This document shows positions 7,642 to 14,821 of a stretch of 52,694 bases of DNA, in pieces. Every line of letters starts with the position of its first letter. Within the stretch, counting starts at the first letter, position 1. The notes beneath the pieces are model-generated. The model was not told the origin of the DNA. It did not search any database and was given only the letters and a program-made list of their open reading frames with translations. The DNA is from CAYNBT01 sp964396025. GTDB taxonomy: Bacteria > Patescibacteriota > WWE3 > UBA101185 > UBA10185. The stretch covers positions 1-52,694 of the forward strand of contig CAYNBT010000004.1 in the NCBI GenBank assembly GCA_964396025.1, written 5' to 3'. Position numbers and translations under genes: made by a program.

Positions 7642-8568
7642 ATGAAAATTTTTGTATTAAGTCCTAATTTAGACACCTTATTTACTAAAGAGCAGCTAAA
7701 AGTTATAGAAAGTGCAGGGGATGCCCTGTTCGTAAAAGAAATCCAACCTTTTGAAAATGTTAAAGAGTTATTTGAGGGTAATGAGGAGCGTATTTTAGCC
7801 ATTGACCCTGATTTTTGTGATTGGAAAGTTCCAAGTGAAATTATAGATAAAATCCCGAACCTTAAAGCAATTTGTTTGCAGACAACCTCTTTTAGTTGGT
7901 TAGATATTGACCATGCTAAACAAAAAGGTATTCCTGTGATGAATTTAAGAGGGTTTTCTACTGAAGCTGTAGCTGAATGGGCATTTTTAATGGCTTTGAG
8001 TGTAGCAAGAAAAATTCCTTTGGTAGCAAATGATAATTGGGGGCAGGATTACGATAAACACAAAGGTATAGAATTAAAGGATAAGACTGTTGGTATTGTT
8101 GGACTAGGTCGCATTGGTTTAAGAATTGCTGAATTATGCGAAGGATTTGGAATGAATGTTGTTTACTGGAGCAAAAACAGCCGAAATAAAAAATACAAAT
8201 ATGCTGACCTTGAAGATTTGATGAAGGATTCGGATTTGATATTCCCAGTTCTGGCACAAAATGAAGAAACTCAAGGACTTATAACTGATGATTTGTTAAG
8301 AAAGATGAAGCCAGAAGCTATATTTGTCAGCATTGTCCACCATGTATATAACCACGATTTACTCCTAAAGTTAGTAAAAGCAGGTTCTATTTATGGCTAC
8401 GCCTTTGAAGAAGATGGTGGGAAGGTTTTTGATAAATTTGAGGGTAATGTATATGCTAGCCCTGCATTAGCCTGGTGCACAGTAGACTCGTTAAGAAAAA
8501 ATGCAGAGCAATGGCTGGATAGTATTACAAAAGCTATGGTAGAAAATTACGAAACAAGGGTTACTTAG
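7642..8568 (+). CDS. D-2-hydroxyacid dehydrogenase-fold protein, active site altered
   Basis: A 308-residue protein with the two-domain fold of D-isomer 2-hydroxyacid dehydrogenases. The NAD-binding GLGRIG is present at about residue 154. In active members the catalytic triad is Arg (NTARG), Glu (DVFEEEP) and His (SPHIA). Here the Arg segment reads SIVHHVYNHD, with His where Arg is expected (about residue 233), the Glu region is FEEDGG, and SPHIA has become SPALAW (about residue 275). Two of three catalytic residues are thus missing, so it may bind NAD without the normal reaction. A weak GAAAG precedes the start. The next gene follows by 1 bp, implying an operon. Compare the canonical enzyme at 40645-41634. 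Confidence 0.8.
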   Translation: MKIFVLSPNLDTLFTKEQLKVIESAGDALFVKEIQPFENVKELFEGNEERILAIDPDFCDWKVPSEIIDKIPNLKAICLQTTSFSWLDIDHAKQKGIPVMNLRGFSTEAVAEWAFLMALSVARKIPLVANDNWGQDYDKHKGIELKDKTVGIVGLGRIGLRIAELCEGFGMNVVYWSKNSRNKKYKYADLEDLMKDSDLIFPVLAQNEETQGLITDDLLRKMKPEAIFVSIVHHVYNHDLLLKLVKAGSIYGYAFEEDGGKVFDKFEGNVYASPALAWCTVDSLRKNAEQWLDSITKAMVENYETRVT

Positions 8569-8569
8569 C

Positions 8570-9154
8570 ATGATTAGTGAAAATTGGATAATAATCGGTG
8601 TTGCTTTACAGGTTTTAGGAAGCTGGAGTTACTTAGTAGATACTATCAAAGGACGAGTAAAACCAAACAAAGTGAGCTGGTTATTGTGGTCAATAGCCCC
8701 TCTAATAGCATTCTTTGCAATGATAAAACAAGGTGTAGGCATGCAAGCTTGGGTAACATTCGTTGTTGGATTTGTTCCTTTAGTGATTTTTATAGCCTCG
8801 TTTTTCAACAAAGAGGCAATGTGGGAGATAGGTAAGGTCGATATAATTTGCGGTGTTTTATCGGTATTAGGCCTTATTCTGTGGTTAGTCACAAAGGTGG
8901 GCAATATAGCCATTTTCTTTAGTATTATGGCTGATGGCTTGGCTGCTATTCCCACTATCATTAAATCTTATAAAGAGCCTGAAACTGAAAACGCTACTAT
9001 TTTCATTTTTGGCATTGTAAATTCTTTAATCGGAATTTTAACCATTACTAATTGGAATTTTGAGACATATGGATTTCCAATATATTTGCTATTCGTAAAC
9101 GCAGTAATTGCCTTCTTAATAAAGAGCAAGGTAGGTAAAAGGTTTTCTGTTTAA
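8570..9154 (+). CDS. PQ-loop/SemiSWEET-like membrane protein
   Basis: 194 residues with about six membrane segments. Two similar units appear, each with a helix, a basic loop and a proline: GSWSYLVDTIKGRVKPNKVSW near the start and ADGLAAIPTIIKSYKEPETE in the second half, reminiscent of the repeated Y-x-P/Q loops of PQ-loop transporters. Such proteins move small metabolites across membranes; the substrate is not known. It is translationally tied to the hydroxyacid-dehydrogenase-like gene (1 bp apart), suggesting a shared metabolite. Confidence 0.55.
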   Translation: MISENWIIIGVALQVLGSWSYLVDTIKGRVKPNKVSWLLWSIAPLIAFFAMIKQGVGMQAWVTFVVGFVPLVIFIASFFNKEAMWEIGKVDIICGVLSVLGLILWLVTKVGNIAIFFSIMADGLAAIPTIIKSYKEPETENATIFIFGIVNSLIGILTITNWNFETYGFPIYLLFVNAVIAFLIKSKVGKRFSV

Positions 9155-9163
9155 TTGTATAAA

Positions 9164-9619
9164 TTAGAATATATTTTCGAACTCACCTTCTTTACAAAGG
9201 CTGTTTTGTCTTAATAACGCTAGTCCTTCTGTTGGCCAATCCTCATCACATTGGGCATCTGTTTTTGGGCTTTGATCTCGATACCTAATGAAGCATTTAT
9301 CTTCAGTTTCTCCGTAACGCCAGCCTAAAACATTGTTCCACTTATCGCTTTCTGTTTTGTATATATCTAAACAATCATTTTTCTTTTTGGATATATATTC
9401 TTTCTTTTGTAGTTCTATCTTGTCGTCAGATTCCTTTTGTTCTATCTCGGCCTTTTTTTCCAAAGCTTCCTTTTCCATCTGCAACTGTAAGAGTTGTTGC
9501 CTTTCAATAGAGCTCTGTTTATTCTGTTGCACTGCATATAGACTTATGGCAATAATGATTGAGGATAAAACTATTGCAACTGGAATATTAAACTTTGATT
9601 GCGGTTTGTCCTGGCTCAT
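9164..9619 (-). CDS. Membrane-anchored coiled-coil protein
   Basis: 151 residues from the ATG at 9619. One membrane helix (IPVAIVLSSIIIAISLYAV) is followed by a strongly charged coiled coil of about 55 residues (QQLLQLQMEKEALEKKAEIE and on) and a small cysteine-containing globular end (four Cys, WRYGETEDKCFIRYRD). An upstream in-frame ATG exists at 9655, but a TGCTATATT lies 6 bases before 9619 and decides the start. Function unknown. It converges on the membrane protein gene, with 9 bp between the stops. Confidence 0.65.
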   Translation of the reverse strand: MSQDKPQSKFNIPVAIVLSSIIIAISLYAVQQNKQSSIERQQLLQLQMEKEALEKKAEIEQKESDDKIELQKKEYISKKKNDCLDIYKTESDKWNNVLGWRYGETEDKCFIRYRDQSPKTDAQCDEDWPTEGLALLRQNSLCKEGEFENIF

Positions 9620-9625
9620 AGCCTC

Positions 9626-9631
9626 AATATA
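9626..9631 (-). promoter_or_regulatory. Extended -10 of leaderless promoter
   Basis: TGCTATATT on the minus strand, 6 bases before the ATG at 9619. It lies inside the longer reading frame and argues for the shorter protein. Confidence 0.65.
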
Positions 9632-9726
9632 GCAGCTATAAATCAAAATCTCCACATTCTCATCTAGGTCTGTATGCGTCCTGTAAGCTTTGCAAAACTA
9701 TAACCTTTTTTGTAATATCAGCACAT

Positions 9727-10923
9727 ATGGAGCAAAAAATCAGATATATTCCCAGAGTATACAACAGCATCATCAAAGATTTTGGTATTAGCTTTGACAC
9801 TATTTTTGTTGACGCACATACTCTTGTCTCTCAGAAAGACTTAGTAGATAAGCTCAGAACTGTATGTTCAAGAGTTATCATCAATCCTGGCACAAATAGG
9901 CTGTCGCATATAAATGCCCAACCAAAAAGTTTCCAGAAGCTACCTTTTTATATTTCCCAAGAAAAATTAGAAAAATTATTCTCTGACCCAAGTTATCGAT
10001 TAAGTGAATTTGTTAAACCAGCAATTGGTTTTCAGCTTGACAGAGGTGCAGACATAGTTTTGATACCATATCTTTATTTTGACGACTTAAATAGCAGCAA
10101 TGCTTCTACTAACTTATCGTTAATTGTTGATTCCATAAAACACTATAAATCCTTGTCACAATCTAAACCCTTGTATGCAACGATATGTGTTGGTTCTAAA
10201 CTTTTGGAAAGCATTACTGCAATAGAAGATATGGTTGGCAGATATACAGATAGTTTTTTTATAAATGATATTCAAGGGTTCGTAGTCTTAGTAGATGATT
10301 TCGATTTCAAAAATGTGGACGAAGGTGTTTTGCTCGGTCTGATACATTTAATTTTTCAGCTTTCCTCAATAAAGGAAACTTTAGTTGGCTATGTAGGCCA
10401 GTTTGGGGAAATTTTGTCTATTATAGGAGCTTCAGGTTTTGTGTCTGGTATAGATAAAGGTGAGGGATTTTCTTTGGACAGTTTCAATATGGTGCACAAA
10501 GGTAGAATGGGTAGAGGTGAGGATTTCACATATATTCCTGAAATCTTAGCGTATCTTAACGATCAGGATGTTTTGAAAGTTGGATATAAATGCCCTTGCT
10601 CTTCTTGCAATGGGTCGTTTCCTACTGATTTGAGAACTAAACAATCCCATTTTCTACTTCGAAAACAACAATGTGCTGAAGAACTTTCTTCTGTTAATGG
10701 CGATAAAAGAAAAGATTTTATGTTGGACAAACTTACTAAAGCTAAGGCATTAGGTATGCAGTATAAAAGCAGATATGGAGTGAAAATAAACATTTCATAC
10801 TTAGATAAAGCTCTCAATGCTTTGGCAAATTTTAGAGGAGAGTATTTTACTGACGATGCTGTCGAATTAGACAAACTGCTGGATAAACTTGATGAGGATA
10901 TAAATGCCACAAAAGTTAATTAA
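9727..10923 (+). CDS. TIM-barrel-like protein with CxCxxC site (possible TGT relative)
   Basis: 398 residues, not firmly recognised. The body alternates strands and helices as in a TIM barrel (GADIVLIPYLYF, KPLYATICVGS, GFVVLVDDFDF, ETLVGYVGQF, GASGFVSGIDKG). At about residues 288-306 is KCPCSSCNGSFP followed by SHFLLRKQQC: a C-x-C-x2-C metal site with a downstream His, arranged as in the zinc site of tRNA-guanine transglycosylases and their DNA-modifying relatives (DpdA). The usual TGT catalytic motifs are not obvious, so this is a structural hint only. The gene overlaps the following PIN nuclease by 20 bp, implying coupled translation. No Shine-Dalgarno; a TAATAT lies 8 bases before the ATG. 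Confidence 0.5.
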   Translation: MEQKIRYIPRVYNSIIKDFGISFDTIFVDAHTLVSQKDLVDKLRTVCSRVIINPGTNRLSHINAQPKSFQKLPFYISQEKLEKLFSDPSYRLSEFVKPAIGFQLDRGADIVLIPYLYFDDLNSSNASTNLSLIVDSIKHYKSLSQSKPLYATICVGSKLLESITAIEDMVGRYTDSFFINDIQGFVVLVDDFDFKNVDEGVLLGLIHLIFQLSSIKETLVGYVGQFGEILSIIGASGFVSGIDKGEGFSLDSFNMVHKGRMGRGEDFTYIPEILAYLNDQDVLKVGYKCPCSSCNGSFPTDLRTKQSHFLLRKQQCAEELSSVNGDKRKDFMLDKLTKAKALGMQYKSRYGVKINISYLDKALNALANFRGEYFTDDAVELDKLLDKLDEDINATKVN

Positions 10924-11368
10924 AGTTGTTCCCGACACTAACATACTTATAAATGGACTGCTTACGTATAACACTGACCCACGCAGGTTAATAAATCTTG
11001 CAATGGCTAGAAAAATTGCTTTTTTTGGGTGTAAGGAAACTTATTCTGAATTTGTAACTCGTATCCGTAAGCCAAAACTTGTCAATTATATTAAGAAAAA
11101 AAATATGACTTACGACAGTATAACTTCAGCATATGATTGTATAGTCAATATATGGAGTATTAACGATGTGTATAAAGACTTGCAAGTATGCCGAGATCCG
11201 TTTGATGATATGTTTTTCCAGATAGCAAAGTCTTGTTCGTGTAGTATTATCGTCTCTCAAGATAATGATTTGTTGGCAGTGGGTAAGTATGATGGAATAA
11301 GGGTCGTGTCTGCCGAGGTATTTATGAAAAATTATCTGGAACTACGAACAGGTAATATATCTGAGTAA
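10904..11368 (+). CDS. PIN-domain ribonuclease, COG1569-like toxin family
   Basis: 154 residues with the PIN fold and its acidic site: PDTNILINGLL near the start (first Asp), CKETYSEF (Glu), CRDPFDDMFFQIA (Asp pair) and SQDNDLLAVGKYDGIRVVSA (last Asp). This matches the family annotated as 'putative toxin-antitoxin toxin component, PIN family'. PIN proteins cut RNA using Mg2+ or Mn2+. Translation starts inside the upstream TIM-barrel gene, so the two are made together. No small antitoxin is adjacent; the larger partner may fill that role. The 3' end overlaps the converging nuclease-like gene by 37 bp. Confidence 0.85.
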   Translation: MPQKLIKVVPDTNILINGLLTYNTDPRRLINLAMARKIAFFGCKETYSEFVTRIRKPKLVNYIKKKNMTYDSITSAYDCIVNIWSINDVYKDLQVCRDPFDDMFFQIAKSCSCSIIVSQDNDLLAVGKYDGIRVVSAEVFMKNYLELRTGNISE

Positions 11369-12051
11369 TTCTCACTCCAAATATGCTCCAAAACTAAGTT
11401 CTTTTTTACTAGATTGGCTGATTTACTCTTTTTTGCCTTTACCACTATTTTTGGCTGTCTTTTTTCCGTATCAAAACTAATAAGACCTACACCAAAATGT
11501 CTAAATTGCTCCTTTTTGACCTTAACAGTGTTAGGAATAGCTAAATATACCTGATCGGCAAATGAGAAATACCTTATTGCCTGAAGAAGTCCTGATCGCC
11601 AATCCTTTAACTTAGCTTCAATTGCTATGACATTTTTAGCTAATGGAATCCATCCATTCACCTTTAGATAGACTTTGTCTTTTACCGAGATCACATATCC
11701 ATATTCTTCTAATTCCTTTAGGATGTGATATTTCAAGTAATTTTTAGAGATATGTGTTTTATCTACTAAGTAGTCTATGCCTACAGGGCTTTTGTTTTCC
11801 TTAAAATCAGGAATAAATGATAGAGTTAGGAAATACTTAGACTTTAGTAGAGGCATTCCTTGTTCATTATTCTTTCTAAGTTCACATTGCTTTATATCTA
11901 ATTGTGTTAAAACCAAGTCTGCAATTCCATGGCCAGCATCTATTTCCCTTTTAGTATGAAATCCTTCGTTTACATACCATTGTTCTAGTCTATCTACAAA
12001 TTGTTTTTCGGAAAGTTTTAGTGTTTTGTTAGTTACTAAATTTCGAGGCAT
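11332..12051 (-). CDS. PD-(D/E)XK-like nuclease with inserted winged helix
   Basis: 239 residues. The pattern GIADLVL (about residue 42), then VIAIEAKLKDWRSGLLQAIRY and DQVYLAIP, is the signature of a PD-(D/E)XK nuclease core: Asp, then E-A-K, then a helix with Q-A-x-x-Y. Between the two halves a segment (IDYLVDKTHISKNYLKYHIL) looks like a winged helix-turn-helix that could read DNA. The C-terminus is lysine-rich. It may be a restriction or repair nuclease. A TATACT lies 8 bases upstream. The XRE regulator ends about 50 bp away upstream on the same strand. No methyltransferase is present. Confidence 0.6.
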   Translation of the reverse strand: MPRNLVTNKTLKLSEKQFVDRLEQWYVNEGFHTKREIDAGHGIADLVLTQLDIKQCELRKNNEQGMPLLKSKYFLTLSFIPDFKENKSPVGIDYLVDKTHISKNYLKYHILKELEEYGYVISVKDKVYLKVNGWIPLAKNVIAIEAKLKDWRSGLLQAIRYFSFADQVYLAIPNTVKVKKEQFRHFGVGLISFDTEKRQPKIVVKAKKSKSANLVKKNLVLEHIWSENYSDILPVRSSR

Positions 12052-12100
12052 CTATATTTAGTATACAAAATTCTAACTTTTTCTAATATCCTATGTTCCT

Positions 12101-12319
12101 TTATCTAGGAAAAAGCTTATCCACAGTTATTGACAAGTTGCTTGCTATAATCCACAAAATATAAGCACTGGGTGAGTATCTCCCATTTTCTAAATGGCCA
12201 ATGTAAGTTCTATAAAGCCCACAGCGATCAGCAAGTTCTTCCTGTGATAGGTTAACTTGCATTCTGTATTTCCTTATTCGTTCGCCCACTTGTTTTGCAA
12301 ATTCTGGTTTTGACTTCAT
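12101..12319 (-). CDS. XRE-family helix-turn-helix regulator
   Basis: 72 residues, a complete Cro/C1-type HTH: VGERIRKYRMQVNLSQEELADR, then GLYRTYIGHLENGRYSPSAY and a short helical end (TVDKLFPR). Size and sequence resemble controller (C) proteins of restriction-modification systems and small phage repressors. It lies directly upstream of the PD-(D/E)XK-like gene on the same strand, consistent with control of that gene and of itself. Its operator is not identified. Confidence 0.85.
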   Translation of the reverse strand: MKSKPEFAKQVGERIRKYRMQVNLSQEELADRCGLYRTYIGHLENGRYSPSAYILWIIASNLSITVDKLFPR

Positions 12320-12441
12320 TAAACCTATATTGATCTATACTCAGAAAACGACAACGCAGTAGACATAGCATATGTTTGCTGGTATATTTCACTCATAGCT
12401 CGTAGTAAGAGCAAAAAGTCGTCTAATTTATAAGGAAACCA

Positions 12442-13017
12442 ATGAAAAACTCTTTAATATTAAAGCTTAGTGCAACTGCCGTTTTATTTTTAGTAATAGG
12501 TTTCTTTGTTGGAAAGGAGTATACAGCCTATCAGGTTGGAAAAGCTGTCCAAGAGGCATTTGGTGAGCCTACAGAACCTACTAAAACTGTAATGGAGGAA
12601 ATAAAGCAAGAAAAGGGGAAAGTAATTGAAGCTAAAGTTGGTGAAGAAATAAAGCTTTCTACAATAAATCTCAAAGTCAATTCTTCAAAAGAGGAGACAA
12701 TATTAAACAAAACATATGATAGTCCTGCGGTAGCAACACAAGGTTCAAAGTTTGTTGTAATAGATTTGAATGTCACAAATACTACGAAGGCCGAATTTGA
12801 TTTTGATCCTGACTTTCCTTTAGTTGACAATAAAGATAGAGAGTTTTCAGAAAACTCCATTGGCTTAATTGATAGCTACATAATATATAGGACTTTGTCG
12901 CCAAACATTGCTGAAAATGGTTTTATTGTTTACGAAGTTCCAAACGATGCTGAAAGCTACAGTCTTTTGATCGGTAAAGCTGGAACTGATGAATACTACA
13001 AGATAAAACTAAAGTAG
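12442..13017 (+). CDS. Membrane-anchored DUF4352-like protein
   Basis: 191 residues with an N-terminal signal anchor (LILKLSATAVLFLVIGFFVG), a lysine/glutamate-rich linker and a beta-sandwich ending as in DUF4352: FVVIDLNVTNTTKAEFDFDP, with LVDNKDREFS and NIAENGFIVYEVPNDAESYSLL. Such domains are extracytoplasmic and immunoglobulin-like, often in lipoproteins; no lipobox cysteine is seen here. An AAGGA sits before the start. 18 bp separate it from the next gene, but that gene has its own promoter. Confidence 0.75.
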   Translation: MKNSLILKLSATAVLFLVIGFFVGKEYTAYQVGKAVQEAFGEPTEPTKTVMEEIKQEKGKVIEAKVGEEIKLSTINLKVNSSKEETILNKTYDSPAVATQGSKFVVIDLNVTNTTKAEFDFDPDFPLVDNKDREFSENSIGLIDSYIIYRTLSPNIAENGFIVYEVPNDAESYSLLIGKAGTDEYYKIKLK

Positions 13018-13023
13018 AGTTGA

Positions 13024-13029
13024 TATACT
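13024..13029 (+). promoter_or_regulatory. Extended -10 of leaderless promoter
   Basis: TGATATACT with the hexamer ending 6 bases before the ATG at 13036, between the DUF4352-like gene and the small-terminase-like gene. Confidence 0.7.
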
Positions 13030-13035
13030 TAACCT

Positions 13036-13485
13036 ATGGACAGTAGCATAGGTAGACCTTCAATTTCTATTGAACAAAAAGAATCGTTTTTCCGAAAACT
13101 AGAACCTTATTTGAAAATAGGGTTAAGTGTTAATAAAGCTTGTCTTCAAGCTAAAATTCCCAAATCTACAATTTATGACTTGATCCACTCTGATGAGAAA
13201 TTTGCGGAGAAAATAGCCACCTGTAAACAATATGTGTCTGTTTTGGTTTCAGATACATTGGTTTCGGATTTAACCCGCATTAGTGATTATATGAAAAGTG
13301 GCAAAAAGCTAGGTGATGAGGATTTCAAGCGAGTTGCCTGGTTCGCACTTAATAGTGGTCTTACAAAGGAAGAATTTGGAAATAGGGTTTCAGTGGAGTA
13401 TTTTGATCCTGAAGTAGAGATTAGGCGGATAATGAAGCTCATTGATGATAAGGTTGACGAAGTTGCACTAAATACTAAAGTCTAA
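13036..13485 (+). CDS. Helix-turn-helix protein, small-terminase-like
   Basis: 149 residues. The N-terminal half (LEPYLKIGLSVNKACLQAKI then PKSTIYDLIHSDEKFAEKI) is the homeodomain-like HTH seen in phage terminase small subunits and in phBC6A51-type proteins ('G.S...AC..A.I...T.Y......F'). The C-terminal half is helical (EVEIRRIMKLIDDKVDEVAL). No large terminase or portal is present in the element, so it may serve replication or regulation instead. Leaderless start supported by TGATATACT. Confidence 0.65.
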   Translation: MDSSIGRPSISIEQKESFFRKLEPYLKIGLSVNKACLQAKIPKSTIYDLIHSDEKFAEKIATCKQYVSVLVSDTLVSDLTRISDYMKSGKKLGDEDFKRVAWFALNSGLTKEEFGNRVSVEYFDPEVEIRRIMKLIDDKVDEVALNTKV

Positions 13486-13506
13486 ATACCAACTGCCCAA
13501 GACAAA

Positions 13507-14352
13507 ATGAAAAAAGACAATATGGAGACAAAACTTAATAGAGTGGTTATTGATATTGACGACATAGAAAAGTTTACAGATGTTGCAGCATTTATTGATA
13601 ACCCAGCGGTTCAGGAGTTTATACGAAAAACTAGGACTAAAGTGAAAGATTTTCCTCAATTTGAAAATTCAATTGCCCAAAAAGAACTTCCACTAGAATA
13701 CGAATTATTTGATACTTGGTTAGCGACAGTAAACTTTGAACCTAACACTGAAGAAAGAGAGAAGCAGAACGAACTTTATACAAAATACTATGACCCTAAT
13801 AGCACTTCTTATAGAACTTCAGCTACGCTTGGAGAAACAGAAGCAGAACTAAAGTTTACTAAAGCTACCACCAAAGATGGCAAGTATTGGTTTCAAAGTG
13901 AATTAAGTGATTTTGCTAGTAAAATGCACAGAGATGAGATGATTTTAGTTCTATCCAAAGCAATAGTTTGTAACAAAGTTAAAGCAGACGATTATAAAGG
14001 TTTTGCTTATGATGCTAAGGATACAATTAAAAGTAGATTGGATCTTTTATTGGACTATGGTGATGATTTTAATCTCGCTGATTTGGATAGCATAGTAGTT
14101 GTTCATGAAGGTGTAAAAGCTTCTGAACTTAAAAAATTGAAACTTGGTAATGAAAGGAAATATAGAAGACAGAAAGTGCAGTTTCACAGGGAAACATTTT
14201 GGATTCGCAAAGAGCTTGGGAGTAAGGAAGCGTTGAAGTATGCCAAAGCGAATAAACTAATTAAAAGAGGTTTAGATTATGCTACAGAGCGTAAGTATTT
14301 GGATAAGCTAATACTACGCTATAAAGACTTTACTGCTTTTACCCCAAATTAA
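13507..14352 (+). CDS. Unknown 281-residue element protein
   Basis: Not recognised. Soluble, highly charged, no signal peptide. The middle contains DGKYWFQSELSDFASKMHRDE, and the end is basic and helical (KKLKLGNERKYRRQKVQFHR; KYAKANKLIKRGLDYATERK), which suggests nucleic-acid binding. An alternative start five codons in is possible; neither has a clear Shine-Dalgarno. It sits 21 bp after the small-terminase-like gene and before the replication block, so a role in replication or regulation of the element is plausible but unproven. Confidence 0.6.
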   Translation: MKKDNMETKLNRVVIDIDDIEKFTDVAAFIDNPAVQEFIRKTRTKVKDFPQFENSIAQKELPLEYELFDTWLATVNFEPNTEEREKQNELYTKYYDPNSTSYRTSATLGETEAELKFTKATTKDGKYWFQSELSDFASKMHRDEMILVLSKAIVCNKVKADDYKGFAYDAKDTIKSRLDLLLDYGDDFNLADLDSIVVVHEGVKASELKKLKLGNERKYRRQKVQFHRETFWIRKELGSKEALKYAKANKLIKRGLDYATERKYLDKLILRYKDFTAFTPN

Positions 14353-14399
14353 AAAAGTAATCTGGGGGGAATTCACGAAAAACAATATATTGTAGTGTA

Positions 14400-14422
14400 A
14401 GCTCACAAGTTATTTGTGAGCT
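14400..14422 (+). terminator. Hairpin (agctcacaa / ttgtgagct), terminator or leader element
   Basis: A 9-bp perfect stem with a 5-base loop, 47 bp after the previous stop and immediately before the ATG at 14425. The T tract is too short for a strong terminator, so it may instead hide the translation start of the DUF5659 gene. Confidence 0.4.
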
Positions 14423-14424
14423 TT

Positions 14425-14682
14425 ATGGATACAAAAACCTACAAGACAAAAGATATTTTTGAAGCAAGTTATATTTATTCTGAAGGCATCCACTTTGTTG
14501 GTTTAGAAAGTGGTGGTAATTACTATTGGTTTGTTTTCCAAAATGTTGACGATACCTGCTCAAAACTGTCCCAGAATTATTGGGCAGGTTTAGCCATTGG
14601 GAATATAAAAAACTTTGTCGCAAGCCAAAAAACACTAAAGGACTTAATTTTTTCGAAAGGAGCTAGTTATGGCTCCAAATAA
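14425..14682 (+). CDS. DUF5659-like small protein
   Basis: 85 residues from the ATG at 14425 (a GTG three codons earlier lies within the hairpin). The sequence TYKTKDIFEASYIYSEG, then GLESGGNYYWFVFQN, and a final NFVASQKTLKDLIFS fits the DUF5659 pattern: an N-terminal 'YKTKD', a WFVF strand, and a helix with repeated basic residues. Such proteins are common in mobile elements; function unknown. It overlaps the following 50-residue frame by 14 bp. Confidence 0.65.
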   Translation: MDTKTYKTKDIFEASYIYSEGIHFVGLESGGNYYWFVFQNVDDTCSKLSQNYWAGLAIGNIKNFVASQKTLKDLIFSKGASYGSK

Positions 14683-14821
14683 GAAGCTTAAAGTTGGCAA
14701 GCAGTCTGATGTAGTTACACCAGAGCGACTAAATAACTATCTAAATAGTTTAGCTTTTTTCCTACTAAAAAATTATATTAAGAAAGAAAAGAATTTGGGA
14801 GGCAATCATGGCAAAAGCTAG
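14669..14821 (+). CDS. 50-residue element protein, unknown
   Basis: A short reading frame starting MAPNKKLKVGKQSDVVTPER and ending NYIKKEKNLGGNHGKS. GAAAGGAG lies 6 to 8 bases before the ATG, one of the best ribosome-binding sites in the element. It overlaps the previous gene by 14 bp and the next by 14 bp, the pattern of a translationally coupled series. Basic N-terminus and one helix (LNNYLNSLAFFLLKNYIKKE). No homologue recognised. Confidence 0.6.
   Translation: MAPNKKLKVGKQSDVVTPERLNNYLNSLAFFLLKNYIKKEKNLGGNHGKS

Noticed and set aside
8629..8961. Antisense frame across the PQ-loop-like gene
   Set aside because: Low-complexity translation, no promoter or ribosome site; the plus-strand frame has clear membrane helices. 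The same reasoning applies to the antisense frames over the giant gene (19464-19796, 19917-20399), ftsH and the recombinase.
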